Shown here: piece after piece, positions 40,121-45,849 of the stretch
How positions within the stretch are numbered: the stretch's first letter is position 1
Layout: every line of letters starts with the position of its first letter
IMG/VR virus record: IMGVR_UViG_3300050191_000028
Coordinates: 1-49,641 of that record
DNA length: 49,641 nucleotides
From: a virus
Direction: 5' to 3' (one strand)
Notes under the pieces: generated by a model
What the model was told of the DNA's origin: nothing
The model's database searches: none
The model's input: only the letters and a program-made list of their open reading frames with translations
Made by a program: the position numbers and the translations under genes

Positions 40121-40357
40121 ATGGCAAAGTGCTCAATGACCCGTATGCACTTTCAGCGTATAGCTGAGATTACCGGCGAGCAGATAGCAAACCTGGACAT
40201 AAACGACGTTTGGGCTAGGCGCCTTATCGACACTGCGGTTAGTGGCCTTCGGGGTACGAATGGCAGCTTCGATAGTCGGCGTTTCAGCGCCGAGTGCTAC
40301 AAGCAAGCCGGCCTGAATGGCTGGCTCTGCGATGCCGAGAAGGCGCTTACGGATTGA
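40121..40357 (+). CDS. Hypothetical protein
   Basis: 78 residues from MAKCSMTRMHFQRIAEITGE, with GAAAGGGAAAAG upstream. Helical with two distal Cys (AECYKQAGLNGWLCDAEK). Its 3' end encodes part of the degenerate hammerhead 5. No family is recognised. Confidence 0.62.
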   Translation: MAKCSMTRMHFQRIAEITGEQIANLDINDVWARRLIDTAVSGLRGTNGSFDSRRFSAECYKQAGLNGWLCDAEKALTD

Positions 40358-40383
40358 GATTCCGGTACCGATGAGACTCTCAA
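40335..40383 (+). ncRNA. Degenerate hammerhead 5
   Basis: CCGAUGA-GAC (40368-40377), stem I TACGG/CCGGTA with one missing base, and the pseudoknot TTGAGA (40354-40359) with TCTCAA (40378-40383) are kept. The GUC-GAAA strand, stem III and the cleavage triplet are not recognisable; they are replaced by the coding end of the upstream gene. Probably uncut, so the genes at 40121 and 40400 stay on one mRNA, but the 5' pseudoknot may still act on translation. Confidence 0.5.
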
Positions 40384-40399
40384 ATGAAAGGGAAACAAA

Positions 40400-40606
40400 A
40401 TGAGACAAGGTTTTGTCCAGGCGACTGTCGTAATCGACAAGCCGCAAACTGGCGCAGTCTCTACGAAGTCCTCGATAGCTCAGATAGTTGACGAGGCATA
40501 CTTCGGTGGCACCCCATGCACCGACAGTTACTCCGTGTCCTTTAAGGATTCGGATTGTGGCGGCTACCCTGACAACAGCCGCACGCAGTTTGGACGTTTT
40601 AGATAG
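40400..40606 (+). CDS. Hypothetical protein
   Basis: 68 residues (MRQGFVQATVVIDKPQTGAV...), beta-rich, with Cys, Ser and Asp-rich second half. GAAAGGGAAAC upstream; the TAG stop overlaps hammerhead 6. No family is recognised. Confidence 0.6.
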   Translation: MRQGFVQATVVIDKPQTGAVSTKSSIAQIVDEAYFGGTPCTDSYSVSFKDSDCGGYPDNSRTQFGRFR

Positions 40607-40689
40607 TCGAAACAACCTTACGTAAGCTCAAGCCTTACGTAAGGTTGTCCGGTAAGGTTGACTACCTTATCGCTGATGAGACAAGTCAA
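40606..40689 (+). ncRNA. Hammerhead ribozyme 6 (type II)
   Basis: GUC-GAAA at 40606-40612; stem III ACAACCTTACGTAAG/CTTACGTAAGGTTGT; GUC ending at 40649; stem I CGGTAAGG/CCTTATCG with one G-U; CUGAUGA at 40673-40679; GAC. Loop I TTGACT (40658-40663) pairs with AGTCAA (40684-40689). Confidence 0.92.
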
Positions 40690-40705
40690 ACGAAAGGGAA
40701 ACGTA

Positions 40706-41029
40706 ATGGATACAAAGAGGATGAGCGCTGCCCAGAAGTTTGAGGCATCGCATCCGTTTGACCTGATGGAGCCTGATTACCCTCTCTCCTATACGGGTGA
40801 GAGCACAGGTTGGAATAACCCCAACCTTACTGACAAGCAGTGGCGTCGGATCGTGGAGAAGTGCCAGGCATCTCCTAACCGTTGGATCACTCAGAAGACC
40901 GGCAAAGACCGGCTAGAACTGAGCATGCCAACCCCCCATAAGGCGAGTCAGATCCAGAGTCGTTATGCGAGTAACGGCCTGGAAATCATGCTCGGCAAGG
41001 GCGAGATATACGCTCGGGTGCAGCGCTAG
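40706..41029 (+). CDS. Hypothetical protein
   Basis: 107 residues from MDTKRMSAAQKFEASHPFDL. Mixed, with a Trp-rich middle (GWNNPNLTDKQWRRIVEKCQ) and a C-terminal strand-helix part. GAAAGGGAAAC upstream; TAG stop overlaps hammerhead 7. No family is recognised. Confidence 0.62.
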   Translation: MDTKRMSAAQKFEASHPFDLMEPDYPLSYTGESTGWNNPNLTDKQWRRIVEKCQASPNRWITQKTGKDRLELSMPTPHKASQIQSRYASNGLEIMLGKGEIYARVQR

Positions 41030-41093
41030 TCGAAACGGGGTCACGGCGACCCCGTATACCGGATTGGTATTCCGGTACCGATGAGACTACCAA
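41029..41093 (+). ncRNA. Hammerhead ribozyme 7 (GUA, CCGAUGA variant)
   Basis: GUC-GAAA at 41029-41035; short stem III ACGGGGTC/GACCCCGT; cleavage triplet GUA ending at 41056; stem I TACCGG/CCGGTA; CCGAUGA at 41078-41084; GAC. Loop I TTGGTA (41064-41069) pairs with TACCAA (41088-41093). Confidence 0.82.
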
Positions 41094-41110
41094 ATGAAAG
41101 GGAAACAGCA

Positions 41111-41410
41111 ATGGCTTTTGATGAGGACGGCGTAACCGTCACCACAGACACTCATGAAAGAGTAAGCCAGGATCGACTCGAATGGTTCTGGTGTGCCGCA
41201 TCTCACGGCAGTCCTCGTGGCTTGTGGCAGCTTGATGTAGGTCCTATATATAATCACGGTCGGTTCGAGCATTTGTTTCCCGAGCCGTTCGGACATGCCA
41301 ATCAGAAACTCAGCAAGATCCGGCCTCCGATCACCGTCGATTACTGTAAAACGCATAACCCAGTTACAGGCGTACCCTGGGATAAGTCGCCTCGAAAAGG
41401 AGCACACTAA
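41111..41410 (+). CDS. Hypothetical protein
   Basis: 99 residues (MAFDEDGVTVTTDTHERVSQ...). The middle has His and Trp residues, and the end is basic (PWDKSPRKGAH). It overlaps the next start by one base, so the two genes share an mRNA. No family is recognised. Confidence 0.6.
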   Translation: MAFDEDGVTVTTDTHERVSQDRLEWFWCAASHGSPRGLWQLDVGPIYNHGRFEHLFPEPFGHANQKLSKIRPPITVDYCKTHNPVTGVPWDKSPRKGAH

Positions 41411-41562
41411 TGCCTGAGCTAATAGACAGCCTTCTCGATGAGCTAGTCAGGTTGGACTGCGACGATGATCTTGTCGTGTACGATATCCGAAGGATCCTAG
41501 AGGGATACCTCGGAGAGGTTGAGGAGTATATCGACAGCATGCCGAGAAACTCCGTGCTGTAA
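41410..41562 (+). CDS. Small acidic helical protein
   Basis: 50 residues (MPELIDSLLDELVRLDCDDD...), very acidic and helical. It follows the previous gene by a TAATG overlap and ends three bases before hammerhead 8. Confidence 0.55.
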   Translation: MPELIDSLLDELVRLDCDDDLVVYDIRRILEGYLGEVEEYIDSMPRNSVL

Positions 41563-41565
41563 CAA

Positions 41566-41652
41566 GTCGAAACTAGCGGAGGTAAGTGGCCTTGATAGGC
41601 TGGCCTCCGCTAGTCTACCGGACTGGTATTCCGGTACCGATGAGACTACCAA
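41566..41652 (+). ncRNA. Hammerhead ribozyme 8 (CCGAUGA variant)
   Basis: GUC-GAAA at 41566-41572; stem III ACTAGCGGAGG/CCTCCGCTAGT; GUC ending at 41615; stem I TACCGG/CCGGTA; CCGAUGA at 41637-41643; GAC. Loop I TGGTA (41624-41628) pairs with TACCA (41647-41651). Confidence 0.83.
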
Positions 41653-41666
41653 ATGAAAGGAACACC

Positions 41667-42044
41667 ATGGATAGGCGAGACTTCGCTCATGACGATTTTT
41701 CAGAATGGGCGCAGAACTATCTAGCGGATCACCCCGACGTGCGGCGCATACCGACCATAAAGGCCATATGCCCGTCCTGCGGGGGTGAGGGTAGGTACGT
41801 AAACCCTTCCATAGATTCCAACGGTATCACTGCCGATGAGATGTATGAGTTGGGTGATGACTTCCGAGATGACTATATGTCGGGAGTTTACGATGTCGAG
41901 TGCCAGGAATGCCACGGAGCAAATGTCGTGGATTGTCTGGACGAGACAGCGCCCATAAGGATGCAGTATTCGTGGGCAGACTGGGAACGGTCGGTCTATG
42001 AGATGCGCTGCGAGCGTGACGCCGAGAGGCGGATGGGTGCTTAA
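41667..42044 (+). CDS. DnaJ-type zinc finger protein
   Basis: 125 residues from the ATG at 41667 (GAAAGGAAC upstream). CPSCGGEGRY near 36-45 and CQECHGANVVDC near 80-92 form the paired C-x2-C-x-G units of DnaJ-like zinc fingers. Acidic and Trp/Arg-rich end. It could bind unfolded protein or RNA; function unknown. Confidence 0.65.
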   Translation: MDRRDFAHDDFSEWAQNYLADHPDVRRIPTIKAICPSCGGEGRYVNPSIDSNGITADEMYELGDDFRDDYMSGVYDVECQECHGANVVDCLDETAPIRMQYSWADWERSVYEMRCERDAERRMGA

Positions 42045-42264
42045 CATTTACGAGTTTCCAAACACCATGCAGTCGCACACTAAAGCGGTTGTGTATTCTG
42101 TACCTACTGATCCCGAGATAGATGACAGTATGACCATTGCAGAGATTGCTGTAGCTCTTGGTCTACTTCGTAAAGATACTCTTAAGGCGTTACGCAAAGA
42201 GTTTGCACCAATACGGCCACCAGTAAAACGGGGGACGTGGATACCCGCTTACCTAAGGGGGTGA
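42037..42264 (+). CDS. Putative helix-turn-helix protein
   Basis: 75 residues from the GTG at 42037 (GAGAGG seven bases upstream); an ATG start at 42067 is possible. The segment MTIAEIAVALGLLRKDTLKA followed by LRKEFAPIRP resembles an excisionase/MerR-type helix-turn-helix. It overlaps the previous gene by eight bases, and shares its transcript with the next gene. Confidence 0.55.
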   Translation: MLNIYEFPNTMQSHTKAVVYSVPTDPEIDDSMTIAEIAVALGLLRKDTLKALRKEFAPIRPPVKRGTWIPAYLRG

Positions 42265-42265
42265 C

Positions 42266-42454
42266 ATGAAATACAAGTACGGCCCACCAACCGAGCCGGG
42301 CGAGGAGCGAGAAATGCTCCCAGTCCGTAAGGGCTCAAGACAGCAAAAGGACGGGCGTTTGCCCGCCGATCTTCTACGCTCCTTGCACCCTAGCATTCGG
42401 CACTACGTGCCGGCAATGCTCTTAGCTGACGCTCTTAAAAAGGCTTCGGCCTAG
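42266..42454 (+). CDS. Hypothetical basic protein
   Basis: 62 residues (MKYKYGPPTEPGEEREMLPV...), basic, with a helical end (LLADALKKASA). The TAG stop overlaps hammerhead 9. No family is recognised. Confidence 0.55.
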   Translation: MKYKYGPPTEPGEEREMLPVRKGSRQQKDGRLPADLLRSLHPSIRHYVPAMLLADALKKASA

Positions 42455-42552
42455 TCGAAACCCCGCTGCCCAATAGGGCGGTGACAGTAGTCCGAAAGGG
42501 TCACTGCGGGGTCTATCGGGACTTGACCGCCCGGTACTGATGAGACAGGTCA
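42454..42552 (+). ncRNA. Hammerhead ribozyme 9 (type II)
   Basis: GUC-GAAA at 42454-42460; stem III ACCCCGC/GCGGGGT carrying an inner hairpin domain (TGCCCaatagGGC, then GTGAC/GTCAC); GUC ending at 42513; stem I TATCGGG/CCCGGTA; CUGAUGA at 42537-42543; GAC. Loop I TGACC (42524-42528) pairs with GGTCA (42548-42552). Confidence 0.9.
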
Positions 42553-42570
42553 CAATGAAAGGATAAACCA

Positions 42571-42801
42571 ATGGCAAAAGAGCCAGTGGAGTATGGACTT
42601 ACCGATGCATTGCCAGCTAGTGTCCGTGGCGATGGCGGTAGAGTCAAGACGTTTACCGATGCGGCTGACGCCAATCCCGGCAAGTATGTCACCTTTGGTG
42701 GCTTTGCCCCGAAGACGCTCGGTCCTATCATTACTACCTTGCGCAGGCGAGGGTATGACGCTGCACAGCGCAGTGGGGTCCTGTACGTAAAGCAGGGCTA
42801 A
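42571..42801 (+). CDS. Hypothetical protein
   Basis: 76 residues (MAKEPVEYGLTDALPASVRG...). Strand-helix-strand pattern ending GYDAAQRSGVLYVKQG; small alpha/beta fold. GAAAGGATAAAC before the ATG. No family is recognised. Confidence 0.6.
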   Translation: MAKEPVEYGLTDALPASVRGDGGRVKTFTDAADANPGKYVTFGGFAPKTLGPIITTLRRRGYDAAQRSGVLYVKQG

Positions 42802-42858
42802 GTGCGCCATATGGCACGCCGGTTAGCCGACTGGTACTGGCGTCGATACACCATATAG
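42802..42858 (+). CDS. 18-residue aromatic-basic peptide (possible)
   Basis: A GTG frame directly after the previous TAA encodes MRHMARRLADWYWRRYTI and ends in a TAG that overlaps hammerhead 10, the same stop/ribozyme arrangement as six larger genes. The composition (Arg, Trp, Tyr) would suit a membrane or RNA-binding peptide. Weak ribosome site. Confidence 0.4.
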   Translation: MRHMARRLADWYWRRYTI

Positions 42859-42955
42859 TCGAAAGGTGACATAGCATTAGCGGCCGAATAACGCCACTTT
42901 CTGCTATGTCGCCTCTATCGGGACTTGACCGCCCGGTACTGATGAGACAGGTTAA
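42858..42955 (+). ncRNA. Hammerhead ribozyme 10 (CUC triplet)
   Basis: GUC-GAAA at 42858-42864; stem III AGGTGACATAGCA/TGCTATGTCGCCT with one G-U pair; cleavage triplet CUC ending at 42915; stem I TATCGGG/CCCGGTA; CUGAUGA at 42939-42945; GAC. Loop I TTGACC (42925-42930) pairs with GGTTAA (42950-42955) with one G-U; this loop equals that of copy 9, while the 3' strand differs. Confidence 0.88.
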
Positions 42956-42970
42956 CGAAAGGGAAACAAA

Positions 42971-43213
42971 ATGGATGAGTTTGATTATCTCTATATTCAA
43001 GCTCTTATTGACAACGGTAACGCCTGGATGCTAGAGGGCTCCGTTGGCCGTATGTGCATGGACGCTATCCAATCCGGGTATGCAATGCTCGGTGAGAAAA
43101 GTCACCGTGACTACTATGGCAACATCATACCTTCACGGTACGAAGTGCAACCTGGTACACCAGGATCCCCGGAGTACTACGAGAAAACGCAGGAGGATAT
43201 TGACAATGCGTGA
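42971..43213 (+). CDS. Hypothetical acidic protein
   Basis: 80 residues (MDEFDYLYIQALIDNGNAWM...), acidic and Tyr-rich. GAAAGGGAAAC upstream. It overlaps the membrane peptide gene by eight bases. No family is recognised. Confidence 0.6.
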   Translation: MDEFDYLYIQALIDNGNAWMLEGSVGRMCMDAIQSGYAMLGEKSHRDYYGNIIPSRYEVQPGTPGSPEYYEKTQEDIDNA

Positions 43214-43313
43214 GACACTGCACTGGCTCGCCATTGGCGGGGCAGCAGCGCTTCTGTTCTTTGCCTTTTGGGTATGGGATAGAATCGTCGCCCCCTTTGA
43301 TGGCGGCAAGTAA
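43206..43313 (+). CDS. 35-residue membrane peptide
   Basis: MRETLHWLAIGGAAALLFFA then FWVWDRIVAPFDGGK: a single transmembrane helix with short polar ends. Coupled to the upstream gene; hammerhead 11 begins four bases after its stop. Confidence 0.55.
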   Translation: MRETLHWLAIGGAAALLFFAFWVWDRIVAPFDGGK

Positions 43314-43316
43314 ATA

Positions 43317-43455
43317 GTCGAAACTGATCGAGCCGCTGACGGCTCTGCCCCAGATTGTACTGGGAGATGCTAGGTCGTCACGGAGTATAAACCGGTGAGG
43401 TACCGGCTCGGTCAGTCTGCGAGACTTGACCGCCTTGCACTGATGAGATAGGTCA
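43317..43455 (+). ncRNA. Hammerhead ribozyme 11 (enlarged stem III)
   Basis: GUC-GAAA at 43317-43323; stem III ACTGATCGAGCCG/CGGCTCGGTCAGT, which encloses a multi-branched domain with the ATTGTA hairpin motif also present in the ornate RNA; GUC ending at 43417; stem I TGCGAG/CTTGCA; CUGAUGA at 43440-43446; stem II strand is GAU (G-U with GUC). Loop I TGACC (43427-43431) pairs with GGTCA (43451-43455). Confidence 0.88.
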
Positions 43456-43474
43456 CAATGAAAGGGAAAACAAT

Positions 43475-44335
43475 ATGCGTAACAAACTGATAGCCATAGG
43501 ACTGGGTATCGCCCTCGTCCTCGGAAGTGCTGGGGCTGCGTTTGCAGCTAACCCCAATGCCGGCCAGAAGCCGACCACGCCATACAAGGCGTGTGCGACC
43601 CTTCAGGGCGTCATCAACGCATTCCCGAGCCGCCTGGGTGTCTGCCCTGTCAACTCCAACCTCGTGACCATCAATCCGAACGGTGGAGCGCAAGGCACTC
43701 CTGGCGTCAATGGAACTAACGGCACTAACGGTGCCAATGGTTCTGTCGGCCCAGTCGGACCTGCGGGCACTAACGGCACCGATGGTATCAATGGAAAAAA
43801 CGGCCACAGGGGTCGTACCGGCGCTACGGGTAAAACGGGAGCAGTTGGACCTGCCGAGCTGGAAAGCTGGGAATCTTGTGTTCCGTCCCTTTGTATTGAC
43901 ACTCCTCCCGCCGGTGGCGGGTCTGGTGGCTGGGGCTGGAACCCTGAGGTTGGCAATGTCACGTCACTGAATGTAGGGGATATTTACCCCTTCACTGTGA
44001 CTGCCATTCAGAACGGCCCTGAGTACTTTACGGGGACCGTTACGCTGACCTGGAACCCCAATGACTTCAACCTTATCGAAGCCGCTGGGTTCTCCTTCCA
44101 GTATCCATTGTCAGTCTCTCCGGGGTCTGACTCAGCAACATTCACCTACGGGGCATTTAGCCACGTAGATAAGAGCGTCAGCTTCTCCTTCGAGGCGCTG
44201 AACGATAACCCATCAGCTCTCGTCACTGCGACCGTCACTACTGGCGGACATTGTGTCGATGGTGGGTTTGTCGTTAACCCGGCTGCTGTTGCCTCCGAGA
44301 CATTCCCGGTGGCGATTGTTGGGTCCGCTGCATAA
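43475..44335 (+). CDS. Secreted collagen-like protein
   Basis: 286 residues. MRNKLIAIGLGIALVLGSAG followed by AAFAANPN is a clear Sec signal peptide with an Ala-x-Ala cleavage site near residue 27. A Cys-containing segment (KACATL...GVCPVN) is followed by about 20 Gly-x-y triplets (GTPGVNGTNGTNGANG..., GHRGRTGATGKTGAVG) and a C-terminal beta-sandwich-like domain (100-plus residues). A secreted phage protein made outside the structural operon is unusual. It could alter the host surface. It lies between hammerheads 11 and 12, so it has its own mRNA. Confidence 0.75.
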   Translation: MRNKLIAIGLGIALVLGSAGAAFAANPNAGQKPTTPYKACATLQGVINAFPSRLGVCPVNSNLVTINPNGGAQGTPGVNGTNGTNGANGSVGPVGPAGTNGTDGINGKNGHRGRTGATGKTGAVGPAELESWESCVPSLCIDTPPAGGGSGGWGWNPEVGNVTSLNVGDIYPFTVTAIQNGPEYFTGTVTLTWNPNDFNLIEAAGFSFQYPLSVSPGSDSATFTYGAFSHVDKSVSFSFEALNDNPSALVTATVTTGGHCVDGGFVVNPAAVASETFPVAIVGSAA

Positions 44336-44340
44336 CCAAA

Positions 44341-44434
44341 GTCGAAACTTGCTAGGGGTAAGCTACAGCTTCGGAGGCATTCCGACCCTAGCAAGTCTGA
44401 GGGACTGGCATTCCCTTACTGATGAGACTGCCAA
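44341..44434 (+). ncRNA. Hammerhead ribozyme 12 (type II)
   Basis: GUC-GAAA at 44341-44347; stem III ACTTGCTAGGG/CCCTAGCAAGT with inner hairpin; GUC ending at 44397; stem I TGAGGG/CCCTTA with one G-U; CUGAUGA at 44419-44425; GAC. Loop I TGGCA (44406-44410) pairs with TGCCA (44429-44433). Last copy before the terminator. Confidence 0.91.
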
Positions 44435-44448
44435 AGAAAGGGATAACA

Positions 44449-44523
44449 ATGGAAGTGTTTGCGTTTATATGCGTCTTTACCGCGGGCTTTTTGATTGGCG
44501 TTTGTGCAGGACCACGGCGATGA
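44449..44523 (+). CDS. 24-residue membrane peptide
   Basis: MEVFAFICVFTAGFLIGVCA then GPRR: one transmembrane helix with a basic end. GAAAGGGATAAC before the ATG; ATGA overlap with the next gene. Confidence 0.5.
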   Translation: MEVFAFICVFTAGFLIGVCAGPRR

Positions 44524-44693
44524 TAAATCCATTTGATCGTAGACAAGCGGAGCACGACGACACCATAAAGCTAGACTGGCGAGATCCACACAGCACAGGC
44601 CGCAGGGCTTATGACCTAGTGTGGGTTCCTATAGATGGTGTCGAACAGTGGACTCCCCGCTACATAGCAAGAGAGGAACCTAGTGTCACGTAA
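44520..44693 (+). CDS. Hypothetical MINPF protein
   Basis: 57 residues (MINPFDRRQAEHDDTIKLDW...). The MINPF start is shared with the 17471-17653 product. Acidic/basic mixed, Trp-rich end. No family is recognised. Confidence 0.55.
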   Translation: MINPFDRRQAEHDDTIKLDWRDPHSTGRRAYDLVWVPIDGVEQWTPRYIAREEPSVT

Positions 44694-44934
44694 GCACAAT
44701 ACCAAGCATTCCCGCTCGCCGTCGAACTACCCCGAGCGCCTGGCGGCTCGTGGCATTGGCTCAAGGTCCGTTAAGATGATTGACTTTGTACCAGTGCCCA
44801 GTCACCCGACGCCCGGCTTCGACGGCAAACGTCCAACGCAGGATCAACTAGATAGGGTCAAAGCCATAAGGGCTTTGAACTATCCTAACCCCGAGGCCGA
44901 GATCGGCATTGGGGGTAGGCCGGACGTTAGTTAA
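44683..44934 (+). CDS. Hypothetical basic protein, last rightward gene
   Basis: 83 residues from a GTG (MSRKHNTKHSRSPSNYPERL...), strongly basic start, then a Pro/Gly-rich acidic end. It overlaps the previous gene by 11 bases. It ends about 95 bases before the terminator. No family is recognised. Confidence 0.55.
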   Translation: MSRKHNTKHSRSPSNYPERLAARGIGSRSVKMIDFVPVPSHPTPGFDGKRPTQDQLDRVKAIRALNYPNPEAEIGIGGRPDVS

Positions 44935-45028
44935 TCCTGCCCACTCCGTACCGGTCGCTGTCAAAAGCGTTTTCGTCGGGCGCAGTGGGACGGGCCGGTA
45001 ACCTGGCGGGAGAGAAATCCCGCATAAC
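44935..45028 (+). other. Structured 3' leader of terminator
   Basis: The stretch contains several pairings: CCCACT with AGTGGG, TACCGG with CCGGTA, CGCT/AGCG, and a GCGGGA/TCCCGC hairpin just before the terminator. No GAAA or CUGAUGA core is present, so it is not another hammerhead. Confidence 0.4.
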
Positions 45029-45070
45029 AAAAGCCCCCTCCGAGTGTCGATCTCGGAGGGGGCTTTTTTA
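45029..45070. terminator. Bidirectional intrinsic terminator
   Basis: A perfect 16-bp stem, AAAAGCCCCCTCCGAG with CTCGGAGGGGGCTTTT, and a seven-base loop. T-runs follow on the plus strand, and a shorter one on the minus strand. It separates the rightward ribozyme block from the converging leftward lysis genes. Confidence 0.95.
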
Positions 45071-45098
45071 TTTGCCTGGTAGGTTTAGTGGTAAATGG

Positions 45099-45365
45099 CT
45101 ACACAGCTCGTGGGTACACCCCGGATGGATTAACGGACGCTGGCTTAGCCTCGACTACATCGCCTGCGGAGACGGCCTGAGAGACACCTAGCCCCTTGGC
45201 AAATGTGTATAGGACTATAACCCCGGCAGCGCCTAGCGCTACGTAGAGGTCATGGAGGTCAAACTTACCATTGACTCCCCACGCCGAGGCGAAGGTAGCT
45301 GCCCCGGCTGATACAGACGCCTCACCGAGGGTCTTGAAGAACGATAGATTCCAGACAACTGCCAT
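45099..45365 (-). CDS. Holin-like membrane protein
   Basis: 88 residues with AAAGGAG upstream. An N-terminal amphipathic/hydrophobic part (LSFFKTLGEASVSAGAATFA) and a clear helix (DLYVALGAAGVIVLYTFAKG) with a soluble C-terminal tail resemble small actinophage holins. It lies at the end of the lysis/tail-fibre operon. The holin call is by position and topology. Confidence 0.6.
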   Translation of the reverse strand: MAVVWNLSFFKTLGEASVSAGAATFASAWGVNGKFDLHDLYVALGAAGVIVLYTFAKGLGVSQAVSAGDVVEAKPASVNPSGVYPRAV

Positions 45366-45393
45366 TTATGTTACTCCTTTAGTTAGTTACGGG

Positions 45394-45849
45394 TTAGACA
45401 AATAGGTGCTCAGCATGAGCTACCGATAGAGTAGGTTCAGGTAGGATAAGACCCCTAACATACTTCTCAGCTTGGAAGTCAGAAGCAGTTGCATTGTGAA
45501 CGCCGCCAGCTCCACGGTGATGGTTTTCGCAGTAGAAGATGAGGTTCTGACCAGACTCTACCCATGCCCCTACCTTACTGGGATCAGAGATGCCGGGATA
45601 GTCCCTCTCTAGCCAGGCGAGATCAATCTCATTCTGCATGGCAAACTCAACCTCGGCGTGGTGCAGCTCATACCCGCCGCCACACTCTCCTGTGTAGGCC
45701 AGTGGGCAAGCCGCTGTTGCAATATGCGCCTTGCGATACGCAGTGAAGTCCACGTAGTTAGGATCGTCCGCACGAGGCTCGTGGTTAGGGTAATGAACGA
45801 TATAAGAATGCTTAAAAACTTGGTTATGTGCTGGCGTGATATTAGCCAT
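45394..45849 (-). CDS. HNH-like endonuclease (putative)
   Basis: 151 residues from MANITPAHNQ at 45849 (GGGGGGA upstream). ACPLAYTGECGGGYELHHAE and LIFYCENHHRGAGGVHNATA have the spacing of an HNH-like site (Cys, His-His, then Cys-x2-His-His). This pattern occurs in phage HNH genes near lysis genes. A host- or self-directed nuclease is inferred. Confidence 0.55.
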   Translation of the reverse strand: MANITPAHNQVFKHSYIVHYPNHEPRADDPNYVDFTAYRKAHIATAACPLAYTGECGGGYELHHAEVEFAMQNEIDLAWLERDYPGISDPSKVGAWVESGQNLIFYCENHHRGAGGVHNATASDFQAEKYVRGLILPEPTLSVAHAEHLFV

